A DNA stretch of 64,000 bases. Source: Mucilaginibacter_A sp964251965 (GTDB lineage: Bacteria; Bacteroidota; Bacteroidia; Sphingobacteriales; Sphingobacteriaceae). How positions within the stretch are numbered: position 1 is the stretch's first letter; each line of letters opens with the position of its first letter. This document shows, piece by piece, positions 1-9,318 of the stretch. The position numbers and the translations under genes are program-made. The DNA lies in contig CAXULQ010000005.1 in NCBI GenBank assembly GCA_964251965.1, positions 62,001 to 126,000 of the forward strand, in the 5' to 3' direction. The notes beneath the pieces were generated by a model. That model was not told the DNA's origin. It saw only the letters and a list, made by a program, of their open reading frames with translations, and did not search any database.

Positions 1-1
1 T

Positions 2-79
2 TTAGTTGGAACGGTAACGTTAGAAATAACAGGTGCAAAAGGTTTAAAATACCCTTTGGGTGGTTTAGCGCAGGAGTGA
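2..79 (+). CDS. 3' end of an unidentified gene (partial)
   Basis: An open frame runs in from the left edge and stops with TGA at 77-79, giving 25 residues ending KYPLGGLAQE. The reading is coherent and the stop lies just before the next gene, with the Shine-Dalgarno-like AGGAG of that gene inside its last codons. This suggests the tail of an upstream gene in the same operon. Too little remains to name a family. Confidence 0.5.
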   Translation, partial: LVGTVTLEITGAKGLKYPLGGLAQE

Positions 80-84
80 AAAAA

Positions 85-663
85 ATGATCGAAGTAAAAA
101 ATACGCTTGTCCACGAGGATATAATCAACGAAAACTTTGTTTGCAACTTAAACCGTTGTAAAGGTGCTTGTTGCGTTGAAGGTGATTCTGGTGCTCCTTT
201 AAATTTAGATGAATTAAATATCCTTGAAAAAATTTATCCGGCAGTAAAACCGTTTATGACGGCCAAAGGAATTGAAACGATTGAACAGGCCGGAACTTCG
301 GTAGTAGATTTTGAAGGTGATTATACCACACCTTGCGTAGATGGCAACAAAGAATGTGCTTACGTAACTTGGGAAAATGGCATTACAAAATGTGCCATCG
401 AAAAAGCGTACGAAGCAGGTGCAACCGATTGGAAAAAACCGATTTCCTGCCATCTTTATCCTATTCGGGTAACAAAATATCCAGAGTTTGAAGTTTTATT
501 TTACGACAGATGGAACATTTGCAGCCCTGCATGTTCTTTCGGCAACGAGTTAAAAGTAAATGTTTATCAGTTTTTAAAAGATCCTTTAATCCGAAAATAT
601 GGACCAGAATGGTACCTGGAACTGGAAGAGCAAATTGCAGCAATGGCAGAATCAAAAAAATAA
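85..663 (+). CDS. DUF3109 family (YkgJ-like) cysteine cluster protein
   Basis: The product has about 192 residues and a cysteine arrangement typical of putative iron-sulfur or zinc cluster proteins. Cys20, Cys25, Cys29 and Cys30 lie in CNLNRCKGACCVEGDSGAPL, and more cysteines occur in TTPC, KEC, TKC and SCHLYP. The opening MIEVKNTLV and the CKGACCVEGD block match my recollection of Bacteroidota DUF3109 proteins; the biochemical role of the family is unknown. I place the start at ATG 85 because AGGAG at 72-76 sits eight bases upstream. An in-frame GTG at 76 would overlap the previous stop. It is probably co-transcribed with the upstream gene. Confidence 0.85.
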   Translation: MIEVKNTLVHEDIINENFVCNLNRCKGACCVEGDSGAPLNLDELNILEKIYPAVKPFMTAKGIETIEQAGTSVVDFEGDYTTPCVDGNKECAYVTWENGITKCAIEKAYEAGATDWKKPISCHLYPIRVTKYPEFEVLFYDRWNICSPACSFGNELKVNVYQFLKDPLIRKYGPEWYLELEEQIAAMAESKK

Positions 664-706
664 TTTTCTTTTCTTTAATTATTTAACCTGCTGCAACATA
701 TAAATG

Positions 707-797
707 TGCTGATGCTGTTTTTATCACCTAAAAATTATGGTTGAAAAATTTTTAGTTTTAGCAGGCATAATTTATACAGATAAAAGAAGCATCAGCA
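707..797. repeat. heads-outward inverted pair of the GATAAAAGAAGCATC motif
   Basis: The left arm at 707-725 (TGCTGATGCTGTTTTTATC) and the right arm at 779-797 (GATAAAAGAAGCATCAGCA) are reverse complements over 19 bases apart from the variable GAAG/ACAG positions. The AT-rich spacer contains CCTAAAAATT. The left arm is the ACAG variant and the right arm the GAAG variant. The pair sits between DUF3109 and the RemB-like gene, 39 bases before the latter's start. Confidence 0.75.
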
Positions 798-835
798 AAA
801 ACTTAAAGACAATGAAGGCCAATTAACCTTAAAGA

Positions 836-2455
836 ATGAAAAAAAAATTACTTGCTATAGCTGCTTTTTTGCTTTTAAATGTAAGTGTGCAGGCGCAAAA
901 TGTTTACCTGCCTTACGCTTACCAGTTTTATCAGAAGTTAGATTCCAGCGTTTATTCCAATCAATCTAAGTTTCATACTTCGATCAAGCCTTATTTAGTG
1001 GATGATCCATTGATCAGTCAGCAGTATCAATCTCTGATGAACGTCGGTGTAGATTCTATTGGTAAAAGAAGCTGGCTGCACCGTAAAATATTCAACGAGC
1101 ACTTGGTTGATGTTAGGAATAAAGATTTTACCGCTTATGTAGATTATCTCCCAGACCTTACCCTCGGCAGAGATTTTTCTAACAACAAAACTACCTGGAT
1201 CAATACGCGTGGTTACCAAATTGGCGGAACTATCGGTAGCAAATTTTCTTTCTACACAAGTGGTTTCGAGAACCAGGCCGTGTTTCCAACTTATGTAGAT
1301 AATTACATTAACAGAAATGCCAACAGTGTTATCTACATTGTTCCGGGTCAGGCTTATGACAGGAGTTATGGTAAAAATACCAGAGATTGGTCGTACGTAA
1401 CCGCACTTTTATCTTACACGCCTGTAAAATATCTCAACATTGCTTTAGGCCAGGACAAAACTTTCATCGGCGATGGTTACCGTTCGGTTTTATTGTCGGA
1501 TTTTGCATCCAACTACCCTTTTTTAAAATTAACTGCTACTTTAGGCGATGTGCGATACATGGCGATGTGGGCCTACTTACAAGATCCAACGGTGCCAAAA
1601 TTTTCTTATCAGGACGATTACAGAAGAAAGTGGGGCGTTTTTCATTACCTTGATTGGAGCGTAAGCAACAAGGTTTCGTTAGGCTTTTTTGATTCTGTAA
1701 TCTGGGGAGAAAAAGACGACCTTGGAAACAAGCGCGGGTTTGATTTTAACTACGCTAACCCGTTTATCTTCCTCCGCCCGGTCGAAGCGAATGATGGTTC
1801 TGGCGATAATGCGTTGATTGGGTTTACCGGTAAATATAAATTCGTTGATAAAGCTGCTGTTTATGGCCAGCTTGCTTTAGATGAATTTGTGGCGACAGAT
1901 TTTCTGTCTAACACAGGGAGCATACGTAATAAATATGCCTGGCAGTTGGGTACGCGTGGGGCAGATGTATTCGGCATAAAACATTTAAATTATTTGCTGG
2001 AATTTAACAATGCCAAGCCCTATACTTATTCTGAAGTTAGTACGATCATTAATTATTCGCAAAATACAGAGCCGCTTGCCCATCCTTTTGGCGCAAATTT
2101 CCGTGAAGTGGTAGGAATTTTAAACTATGCAATTGGACGTTTTAACTTTTACGGACAGGCAGAATTTGGACATTACGGTTTAGACCCAACCATTAGCGAT
2201 AACTATGGAAAAGATATTTCTAAAGCGTACGATGAAGGCACTAAACTTACCGGAAATTATACCGGGCAAGGTTTAACGACCAATTTGTATTATGCGGAAG
2301 GACGAATTGCGTATATGTTAAACCCCAAATATAATTTACGATTGGAGTTGGGCGGCTTGCTTCGGCAGGAAAAAAATATCTTGAATACCAATAATACAAC
2401 GATGTTTACGATTGGCCTGCGCAGCAGTTTCCGCAATTTGTATTATGATTTTTAG
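836..2455 (+). CDS. RemB/Wzi-like outer-membrane beta-barrel protein
   Basis: This 539-residue protein has a clear signal peptide (about residues 1-20, ending VQAQ). Alternating aromatic/polar strands follow throughout, and it ends in an aromatic barrel signature, RNLYYDF. The overall plan resembles the capsule-assembly Wzi fold and the gliding-motility protein RemB of Bacteroidota, which sit in the outer membrane. The assignment rests on general resemblance (YLPYAYQFYQKLDS near the N-terminus), so substrate and role are open. A diverged copy of its last 20 codons recurs at 14312-14383, suggesting that a related gene once lay there. SprA in this window would fit a gliding or T9SS setting. Confidence 0.7.
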   Translation: MKKKLLAIAAFLLLNVSVQAQNVYLPYAYQFYQKLDSSVYSNQSKFHTSIKPYLVDDPLISQQYQSLMNVGVDSIGKRSWLHRKIFNEHLVDVRNKDFTAYVDYLPDLTLGRDFSNNKTTWINTRGYQIGGTIGSKFSFYTSGFENQAVFPTYVDNYINRNANSVIYIVPGQAYDRSYGKNTRDWSYVTALLSYTPVKYLNIALGQDKTFIGDGYRSVLLSDFASNYPFLKLTATLGDVRYMAMWAYLQDPTVPKFSYQDDYRRKWGVFHYLDWSVSNKVSLGFFDSVIWGEKDDLGNKRGFDFNYANPFIFLRPVEANDGSGDNALIGFTGKYKFVDKAAVYGQLALDEFVATDFLSNTGSIRNKYAWQLGTRGADVFGIKHLNYLLEFNNAKPYTYSEVSTIINYSQNTEPLAHPFGANFREVVGILNYAIGRFNFYGQAEFGHYGLDPTISDNYGKDISKAYDEGTKLTGNYTGQGLTTNLYYAEGRIAYMLNPKYNLRLELGGLLRQEKNILNTNNTTMFTIGLRSSFRNLYYDF

Positions 2456-2541
2456 GTTGAAGGTAGTGTTTGATAATTAGGTTTATGTTAGGTGGGAAAT
2501 TTTAGCCTCTACTAAAAAAGAATTTCTCCAAGTAATAAAAA

Positions 2542-2549
2542 TATATTTG
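2542..2549 (+). promoter_or_regulatory. Bacteroidota-type -7 element before the exported protein gene
   Basis: TATATTTG at 2542-2549 is an exact TAnnTTTG match in an AT-rich stretch, about 55 bases before the TTG start at 2605. No good -33 TTTG is present at 19 bases; a weak TTCT lies at 15 bases. The rest of 2456-2604 shows nothing else recognisable. Confidence 0.4.
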
Positions 2550-2604
2550 CAAAAGCAAAATCCAAAATGCATATTTGACTTACGAATTACCCTGATTTAA
2601 CCAA

Positions 2605-3153
2605 TTGAAAAAACTGCTCGCCATCCTGCTGGTAAGTATCCACATGTTTAGTATATGCGGACAGTTAGTGTTGCGCCAATATTTGGTTTACAAAACCGAC
2701 AAGTTTTACAATGAGCAGGCCGCGAAAGGCAAATACAATGTCCGGGACTTGACTTTGATTGTTATACCCGTGCAATTAAAAGGCATCAACGAGTGGAATA
2801 ATTATGAGAATGTAAGCGGCCAGGTACAGTTTCAGCATAATAATTACAATTATGTTAAGATGAAACTTACCCGTAATGCAATGTACCTGATGTGTGTCCC
2901 GAATTACGACGACACGCATTTAACAGGTGCCAATTTAATTGACGCTAAAGGCATAAAAAATATACCGGTGCCTAAAAAAGACCATGTGCCCAATGGTAAA
3001 TGTGTTACTTTATGCAGCCTCCATTATGGCTTCACCCTGTTTGCTTTTTCCAACCCTGTTAAAGATATAAAAACGGCAATTATACAAGCTGTTCATCCGC
3101 TGGCGTACCACCTGCTTGATATTCCTGAGCAACCGCCAAAATCCTTCTGTTAA
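2605..3153 (+). CDS. exported protein of unknown function upstream of TonB receptor
   Basis: The product has 182 residues. I do not recognise a named family. It has a hydrophobic N-terminal segment (LLAILLVSIHMFSICGQ) like a signal peptide, and a mixed alpha/beta body with QVQFQHNNYNYVKMKLTRN in the middle. The tail is proline-rich and cysteine-terminated (EQPPKSFC). The best start is TTG at 2605, since MKKLLA makes a standard signal peptide; ATG 2644 would remove it. It heads the cluster with an AhpD-like protein, a TonB receptor and an MFS transporter. A periplasmic role in uptake of the same substrate is inference only. Confidence 0.6.
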   Translation: MKKLLAILLVSIHMFSICGQLVLRQYLVYKTDKFYNEQAAKGKYNVRDLTLIVIPVQLKGINEWNNYENVSGQVQFQHNNYNYVKMKLTRNAMYLMCVPNYDDTHLTGANLIDAKGIKNIPVPKKDHVPNGKCVTLCSLHYGFTLFAFSNPVKDIKTAIIQAVHPLAYHLLDIPEQPPKSFC

Positions 3154-3343
3154 CCCATCCTCTACTAACTTCCGGGACCGATTAAATACCGTTAGCCTCT
3201 GCAAACGGCACAATCTGATGCGTAGGCATATTTACGCCTGGGTATAAGCTGTTTCTTAGTTTGAGGTAATTGTATTTCTGTCGTTATCTATTGCTATACC
3301 GGAATAAACTTTCAGGTAACCCACTCATTTTTATTAAAATTTT

Positions 3344-3904
3344 ATGCCTTACATAACAGTTGAAGAGCATTTGCCGGGTATTACCGGCCTGCTGGAATAT
3401 CGTAAAGATACCGCCCAGCCTATTCGTGAACTTACCCAAACCTTACTGCGCGGCCCATCGACCCTTACACCGGGTGAACGTGAACTGATCGCTACGGTAG
3501 TATCGAACGGCAATCAATGCCGTTTTTGTACTACAGCCCATACCGCTGCGGCGGATGCGCTGCTTGGCGAAAACGAAACCACATATCTGGTAAAACAAAA
3601 TATCGATACCGCCCCGGTATCCGAAAAAATGAAAGCTTTGTTAACTATTGCCGACAAGGTTAGGGAAAACGGCAAACTGGTAACCCCGGAACTAGTTGCA
3701 AAGGCTAAAGCCGAAGGTGCAACCGACCTGGAACTTCATGATACCGTTTTGATAGCAGCCTTGTTCTGCCTTTACAACCGCTATGTCGACGGACTGGCAA
3801 CCAACCTGCCTTCCGATCCCGGCTACTTCGGGATATTGGCCGAACGGTTGGTAAACCATGGCTATATGCGCCTTCCGCAGGGCTACGATCACCTTAAAAA
3901 ATAA
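3344..3904 (+). CDS. AhpD-like carboxymuconolactone decarboxylase family protein 1
   Basis: This 186-residue all-alpha protein carries the AhpD/peroxidase-related signature: Glu47, Cys59-x2-Cys62 and His66 in the segment GNQCRFCTTAH. In AhpD these residues form a disulfide relay that reduces hydroperoxides or a partner peroxiredoxin. It is the first of three paralogues (others at 8132 and 8731). All three share the opening LPGI-GLL-YR, the GERELIA block and the C-terminal NRYVDGL. It ends 25 bases before the TonB receptor gene, so an operon is likely. Activity and substrate are inferred from the motif. Confidence 0.85.
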   Translation: MPYITVEEHLPGITGLLEYRKDTAQPIRELTQTLLRGPSTLTPGERELIATVVSNGNQCRFCTTAHTAAADALLGENETTYLVKQNIDTAPVSEKMKALLTIADKVRENGKLVTPELVAKAKAEGATDLELHDTVLIAALFCLYNRYVDGLATNLPSDPGYFGILAERLVNHGYMRLPQGYDHLKK

Positions 3905-3928
3905 ACAACACTTTAAAACCTAAGCACA

Positions 3929-6700
3929 GTGAAAAAAATATTATTCATCCTATTGATAATTTTTAGTACCGCACAATTATACGCACAGCAAAATAAACTA
4001 AGCGGAAACGTAACAGACTCCTTATCCGGCCGGCCACTAAACGGGGCAAGCATTATTATTAAGGGAAAAGTAGCCGGTACCACAACAGATAGCAAAGGGA
4101 ATTTTACGCTGAACATAAACCGCATTAAATTTCCGGTAACCCTAACCGTTTCTTCCATAGGATATGCAACTAAAGAAGTATATCTAAACACACCCGGTCA
4201 GGTAGTAAGCGTCCGGCTAAACCAACAGGCCGTACTGCTCAACGAGGTAGTAACTGCAGCCAGCCGGGTAAGCGAAAACATCTTGCGCTCCCCAGTAAGT
4301 ATCGAGAAATTAAGCCAGAAAGCCATCAGGGAAAACCCATCCTTTACGTTTTACGACGGCTTGCAAAGCCTTAAAGGGATGGAATCTGTTACCAGCAGTA
4401 TTACTTATAAACAGGTCAACACTCGTGGCTTCAACAGTACCGGTAACCCGCGGTTTTTGCAGTTGGTAGACGGGGTGGACAATCAAACACCCGGCTTAAA
4501 CTTCGCTGTTGGGAACTTGTTTGGGGCATCGGACATTGACATTGAGAATGTAGAAGTGATCCCGGGGGCTGCATCTGCATTATACGGGCCGGTAGCTTTT
4601 AACGGTGTTTTGCTGATGCACACCAAAGATGCCTTTCAATACCAGGGTTTAACGGTGCAGGCAAAAACCGGTATCAACCATGTTGGCGAAAGCGGCGTTG
4701 GCACTAAGCCCTTGTATGATTTTGCGGCCCGTTATGCCAAAGCATTCAATGATAAATTTGCTTTTAAACTAAATGCTTCTTATTTAACAGGCAGGGATTG
4801 GTATGCAAATAACTATACAGATGTAAGTGCTTCCACACCGGCGGCAATGCGCGGGCCGAATAACCCCGGGCGTGATGCACTGAATATTTACGGCGATGAA
4901 GTATCACGTACTTTGCCCGGCATCGGATTGGTTTCCAGGACTGGTTATGAAGAAAAAGACCTGATGAATTACAACGTGTATAGCTTAAAGCTGAACGGCG
5001 CATTGGAATATAAATTCAGCAATAACCTGCAGGCTATTTATCAATATAATTATGGACGCGGCACAGCCAGCTATACAGGAAGCAGCAGGTTTGACCTGAA
5101 CAACTTTGCCTTACAAACACATAGAGTGGAATTGAAAGGAAGTAATTTCTTTTTACGCAGCTATGCCGTAATTGAAAATTCTCATGATTCCTATAACACC
5201 CGTTCACTGGGGCAATTTATTGACCGCGACTGGGTGCAAGACCTAAGCGGCAATGTGGTTACCCCTAATAAAGCAGACGATACCTGGTTTACCCGTTATG
5301 CAGCTGCTTTTAACGGGACAATAAACGGGGTAACAGCCAAGGATAACAATGCGGCACGAACCTTTGCCGACCAGGGCAGGTTTTTACCCGGTACTGCCGC
5401 TTTTAACCAGGCTAAAGATGCTTCGATACACACTTATGGTTTAAACGGTGCGGGCGTATTTAGTAACAGTAAGTTCTATCACACAGAAGGCCAATACGAT
5501 TTTAGCCATGCCGTTAAAGTATTTGACCTGCTGGCCGGAGGCAGTTTTCGATATTACGACATGTTCACCAACGGCAGCTTATTTGATGATAAGACCAATA
5601 AGGTTACGATAAAGGAATACGGCGCATTTTTACAAGCCGGAAAAAGCTTGCTGGACGATAAGTTCCGCTTACTGGCCTCACTGCGGTATGATAAAAATGA
5701 AAATTTCAATGGAAGTTTCACGCCGCGCTTTTCTGCAGTTTATACTGTTGACCATAACCATAATTTAAGGGCGTCTTACCAAACCGGCTTCCGCAACCCA
5801 ACACCGGTTGACCAGTTCATCCACTTAAATGTTGGCCCGATCACTATTTTAGGAGGCGCACCTAAAAACAGCGAGGGCCTGGGGGTATATGAAAACTCGT
5901 TCACATCATCTTCTGTTAGCTCGTTTGGCTCCGCATTCGGCGCTGCTGCTGCATCTGGCACACCATTTCCGCAAGCAGTGGCCAATAACAAAGGCTTACT
6001 GCAAAAATCCAACGTTGCCTACATCAAGCCGGAACAGCAGAAAGCGTTCGAGGTCGGTTATAAAGGATTATTAGCAGACAAGCTGTTGATCGATTTAAAC
6101 TACTATTACAGCTCCTACACCAATTTTATTTTAAACACGGTTGTAATTAAGCCGCAGGACAATATTTATGCTGCAGACGGAACAATTAATACTGCCGCTG
6201 CAAGTGATATTTTAAATGGCAAGGTTCAGGCATTTCAATTATATACTAACGCATCCGACAAAGTTTCTGCCCAGGGCACAAGTGCCGGTTTAACATACCT
6301 GCTTGGTAAAGGCTATTCAATAGCTGGCAATGCTACGTTATCATCATTTAACATCCAAAATGCAAACCCCAATAATGTTGCCCAATTTAATACGCCTAAG
6401 TGGGGTACAAATGCAATTTTCGCCAACAGCAATGCTTACAATGGCTTTGGCTTCAATGTTACCTGGCACTGGCAAAGCGCCTTCGACTGGTACGGCACCT
6501 TTAACGGAACGCGCCCGGGAAGAATAGATGCCTATTCACTGGTTGACCTGCAAATCAACAAGAAACTCCCTAAAGCAGGTGCTATGTTAAAGCTTGGTGC
6601 AAGTAACCTGTTTAACAATCGTATATACCAGTCTTACGGCTCACCTGCAATAGGGGGCATTTATTATGCGGCAATAACATTTGATAACCTGTTAAAATAA
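3929..6700 (+). CDS. TonB-dependent receptor with carboxypeptidase-regulatory-like domain
   Basis: This 923-residue outer-membrane importer has a signal peptide (residues 1-20, ending LYAQ). A CarboxypepD_reg-like beta-sandwich follows at about 22-105 (SGNVTDSLSGRPLNGASI). The plug at about 110-230 includes GASDIDIENVEVIPGAASALYG, and a 22-strand-type barrel follows. The start is a GTG at 3929, giving a normal signal peptide. No SusD partner follows, which argues against a glycan utilisation locus. It is more like a receptor for a small ligand such as a metal chelate, siderophore or aromatic compound; the ligand is unknown. The next gene is an MFS transporter six bases away, so the pair could move one substrate across both membranes. 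Confidence 0.9.
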   Translation: MKKILFILLIIFSTAQLYAQQNKLSGNVTDSLSGRPLNGASIIIKGKVAGTTTDSKGNFTLNINRIKFPVTLTVSSIGYATKEVYLNTPGQVVSVRLNQQAVLLNEVVTAASRVSENILRSPVSIEKLSQKAIRENPSFTFYDGLQSLKGMESVTSSITYKQVNTRGFNSTGNPRFLQLVDGVDNQTPGLNFAVGNLFGASDIDIENVEVIPGAASALYGPVAFNGVLLMHTKDAFQYQGLTVQAKTGINHVGESGVGTKPLYDFAARYAKAFNDKFAFKLNASYLTGRDWYANNYTDVSASTPAAMRGPNNPGRDALNIYGDEVSRTLPGIGLVSRTGYEEKDLMNYNVYSLKLNGALEYKFSNNLQAIYQYNYGRGTASYTGSSRFDLNNFALQTHRVELKGSNFFLRSYAVIENSHDSYNTRSLGQFIDRDWVQDLSGNVVTPNKADDTWFTRYAAAFNGTINGVTAKDNNAARTFADQGRFLPGTAAFNQAKDASIHTYGLNGAGVFSNSKFYHTEGQYDFSHAVKVFDLLAGGSFRYYDMFTNGSLFDDKTNKVTIKEYGAFLQAGKSLLDDKFRLLASLRYDKNENFNGSFTPRFSAVYTVDHNHNLRASYQTGFRNPTPVDQFIHLNVGPITILGGAPKNSEGLGVYENSFTSSSVSSFGSAFGAAAASGTPFPQAVANNKGLLQKSNVAYIKPEQQKAFEVGYKGLLADKLLIDLNYYYSSYTNFILNTVVIKPQDNIYAADGTINTAAASDILNGKVQAFQLYTNASDKVSAQGTSAGLTYLLGKGYSIAGNATLSSFNIQNANPNNVAQFNTPKWGTNAIFANSNAYNGFGFNVTWHWQSAFDWYGTFNGTRPGRIDAYSLVDLQINKKLPKAGAMLKLGASNLFNNRIYQSYGSPAIGGIYYAAITFDNLLK

Positions 6701-6706
6701 TTTGAT

Positions 6707-7954
6707 ATGGAAACATTAATAATCGGTCCAGCATCTCAGGCTACGATAAAAAAATCAAAACTGGTTTCTTTATTTCTGATCTGTTTTTTAAGCAGTGCTT
6801 TTGCGGGGATGGTATCCACGCTGATGTCGGTATATCTGCCGGTAGTTGTCAGGGACCTGCGGCTTACACAAACCGCCACTCAAATCAACACATTAAGCGG
6901 TTATATCAATTCGCTGTTCATTTTTGGCTGGGCAATCGGCGGCTTTTTATGGGGACTGATCAGCGACAAAATCGGCCGTAAAACATCTTTGTTGCTGGCT
7001 ATTGCCAGTTATGGGATATTTACCGTTTTCACAGGGTTATCTTATAGCTGGTGGGGTATTATGCTGTGCCGCTTTATGAGCGGTTTCGGTGTGGGCGGCG
7101 TGCTGGTTGTTTCGTTTACATTGTTGAGTGAGGTTTGGCCTGCAAAAAGCAAAGCGGTGGTTACCGGTATCATATCGATTGCTTTTCCTGTTGGCATTTT
7201 TTCCGCTGGGATGATCAATTACTTTGTATCGTCGTGGCGGCAGGGGTTTTTGATTGGTACAGTACCGGTCGTACTGGCATTGGCCGGCAATTGGTTGCTT
7301 TCCGAATCACAGCTTTGGATAGACCACAAAGCCAAAGCTGCTTCTGTTGTTAATAATGACCAGTTATTTTCAACCGGTAACCGCAAAGCTTTATTTACCG
7401 GGGCACTTATTTTCGGAACAATGCTGGTTGGCTTGTGGGCGATATTTTCATGGATGCCTACCTGGATCCAAAGCCTGATGGCTACCGACGCGCAGAAACA
7501 ACGCGGACTAAGCATGATGTTCCTGGGTATGGGCGGCCTGGCGGGTGGCTTTTTTTCGGGATGGCTCGTAAATTTTGCCGGCTTGCGCAAATCGATGATT
7601 ATTTGTTTTACCGTTTGCGCAGTACTCTCCTTTATCCTTTTTAAAACCAATTCCACTTTCTCGCCTGTCATTTACTTAGAAATTGCAATTCTGGCCCTGT
7701 TCTTCGGGGCCAGTCAGGGTATATTATCGGTCTATATTCCTCAAATGTTTCCAACTTCTGTGCGTGCTTCTGCAACAGGCTTTTGTTTTAATGCCGGAAG
7801 ATTGTTTACCGCAACTGCAGTGCTCTTTATTGGCATTATGGTAAGCAGCCTGGGAGGCTACGGCAATGCTTTGTTTATTTTTTCAACAGTATTTGTGATC
7901 GGGCTGATTACTGTTTTAACCGTTAAAAATATCTTACCAAATCATCTTGTTTAA
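6707..7954 (+). CDS. MFS transporter (sugar/aromatic-acid symporter type)
   Basis: This 415-residue integral membrane protein has about 12 hydrophobic segments. The MFS loop motif appears as GGFLWGLISDKIGRKTSLL after the second helix. A late motif, IPQMFPTSVRASATGF, is typical of the organic-acid/sugar symporter branches (AAHS/SP type). It lies six bases behind the TonB receptor gene and is surely co-transcribed with it. It probably imports the compound taken up by the receptor. The substrate cannot be told from sequence. Confidence 0.85.
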   Translation: METLIIGPASQATIKKSKLVSLFLICFLSSAFAGMVSTLMSVYLPVVVRDLRLTQTATQINTLSGYINSLFIFGWAIGGFLWGLISDKIGRKTSLLLAIASYGIFTVFTGLSYSWWGIMLCRFMSGFGVGGVLVVSFTLLSEVWPAKSKAVVTGIISIAFPVGIFSAGMINYFVSSWRQGFLIGTVPVVLALAGNWLLSESQLWIDHKAKAASVVNNDQLFSTGNRKALFTGALIFGTMLVGLWAIFSWMPTWIQSLMATDAQKQRGLSMMFLGMGGLAGGFFSGWLVNFAGLRKSMIICFTVCAVLSFILFKTNSTFSPVIYLEIAILALFFGASQGILSVYIPQMFPTSVRASATGFCFNAGRLFTATAVLFIGIMVSSLGGYGNALFIFSTVFVIGLITVLTVKNILPNHLV

Positions 7955-8104
7955 GAGCCTGTTTAAAATTCAATCTATTTATTTTTTATGCTTCTTTTAC
8001 CGGCATAAAATAGGTGTTTTTACATTGATGTATCGTACAAATACTAATTTTTAAGTGATAAAAGAAGCATTGTAATTTCTACAGCTAAATTTTAAACAGG
8101 CTCT
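7954..8104. repeat. 151-bp palindromic element with 17-bp outer arms and nested motif arms
   Basis: AGAGCCTGTTTAAAATT at 7954-7970 has an exact reverse complement at 8088-8104. Nested inside are motif arms at 7988-8001 (ATGCTTCTTTTACC) and 8056-8071 (GTGATAAAAGAAGCAT). The element fills the gap between the MFS gene and the second AhpD-like gene, and its first base is the last base of the MFS stop codon. It has the size and shape of a MITE or a large hairpin and carries no open reading frame. Confidence 0.75.
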
Positions 8105-8131
8105 AATAATAAAAAATTAAATTCTGAGAAT

Positions 8132-8680
8132 ATGTCATATATCGATTTAAAAAACGAACTGCCGGGCATTAGAGGGCTGATGGCCTACCGGCCAGAAGCA
8201 GCTAAGCCTTTAAACGAACTTGCGGAAACGTTATTAAGAAATGATAACAATACATTAAGCCGTGGTGAGCGCGAACTGATAGCAACTTATGTATCTTATC
8301 TTAATGACTGCTTTTTCTGCCAGAATGTGCATGGTGCTGCGGCCGGCCACTATCTAAATTGCGATATAGGGCAAATAGACGAGTTTAAAAAAAATTATCA
8401 GCAGGCTGATTTATCGCCAAAAATGAAATCCTTGCTTAACATTGCTTCCAGCGTACAGCAAAATGGCAAACAGGTTACATCCACTCAAATTGAAAACGCA
8501 AAAGCAGCGGGCGCGTTAGAGATAGAAATTCATGACGCAGTATTAATAGCAGCGGCTTTTTGCATGTTTAACCGTTATGTAGATGGGCTGGATACTTGGG
8601 CACCTAACAATAGACAATTTTACGTTGACCGGGCACCTCAGCGTGCGTTGGAAGGATATGAATCTAGTGTCTATCAGTAA
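8132..8680 (+). CDS. AhpD-like carboxymuconolactone decarboxylase family protein 2
   Basis: The second AhpD-like paralogue has 182 residues. The catalytic set is intact: Glu48, Cys60-x2-Cys63 and His67 within LNDCFFCQNVHGAA. Its start at ATG 8132 follows the 151-bp palindrome. It is followed 50 bases later by a third copy on the same strand. In AhpD enzymes the CxxC pair cycles between thiol and disulfide during hydroperoxide reduction, and that activity is only inferred here. Close spacing of paralogues suggests local duplication and diversification. Confidence 0.85.
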   Translation: MSYIDLKNELPGIRGLMAYRPEAAKPLNELAETLLRNDNNTLSRGERELIATYVSYLNDCFFCQNVHGAAAGHYLNCDIGQIDEFKKNYQQADLSPKMKSLLNIASSVQQNGKQVTSTQIENAKAAGALEIEIHDAVLIAAAFCMFNRYVDGLDTWAPNNRQFYVDRAPQRALEGYESSVYQ

Positions 8681-8730
8681 CAATCATCATTATTAATAAA
8701 GAATTAATTAAAAACAAATTATAATTTATC

Positions 8731-9270
8731 ATGGCTCATATTAAACTAAACAACGAAGACCTGCCCGGAATTGTAGGTTTACTTAATTACCGTCCGGAGA
8801 CGGCAAAACCTCTTTTGGAGTTAGCCGAGACACTTTTGCGAGGTCAATCACCGCTAACCAGTGGAGAGCGGGAGATCATCGCGGCATCAGTTTCTTACTG
8901 GAATAAATGCCACTTTTGCCATACCTCGCATGCAGCAGCAGCTGCCGCACATTTGCAGGCTGGAGTAAACCTGATTGATGATATCAAGGCTGGCTTGCCA
9001 AAAACACCTATCTCCGAAAAACTAAGGACATTGCTGCATATTGCGCACCAGGTACAGCAAGGCGGAAAAAACGTAACAGAGGCTGATATAGCAGCTGCCC
9101 GGGAACTGGGTGCAACAGATTTGGAAATTCATGATACGGTACTAATCGCTGCTGCCTTCTGCATGTATAACCGCTACGTTGATGGGTTAGGTACTTGGGC
9201 ACCGCAGGAAAACGAAGCTTATATGTCCATGGGAGAACGCATGGCACACGTTGGATATGGCAAGTATTGA
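8731..9270 (+). CDS. AhpD-like carboxymuconolactone decarboxylase family protein 3
   Basis: The third paralogue has 179 residues, with Glu48, Cys60-x2-Cys63 and His67 in WNKCHFCHTSHAAAAA. It is closer to the protein at 8132 than to the one at 3344: both have GTWAP/DTWAP after the conserved NRYVDGL. It is the last gene of the receptor-transporter-AhpD cluster and is followed by a strong hairpin at 9319-9353. All three copies keep their key residues, so none looks decayed. Confidence 0.85.
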   Translation: MAHIKLNNEDLPGIVGLLNYRPETAKPLLELAETLLRGQSPLTSGEREIIAASVSYWNKCHFCHTSHAAAAAAHLQAGVNLIDDIKAGLPKTPISEKLRTLLHIAHQVQQGGKNVTEADIAAARELGATDLEIHDTVLIAAAFCMYNRYVDGLGTWAPQENEAYMSMGERMAHVGYGKY

Positions 9271-9318
9271 TAACTGCTTTTTTTCTAACATAAGTCTGTC
9301 CGGCTTGTAAATAGCGTT

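Noticed and set aside
7219..7671. 150-codon open frame on the minus strand inside the MFS gene
   Set aside because: It lies wholly opposite a well-supported membrane protein gene and has no domain-like features; a shadow frame.
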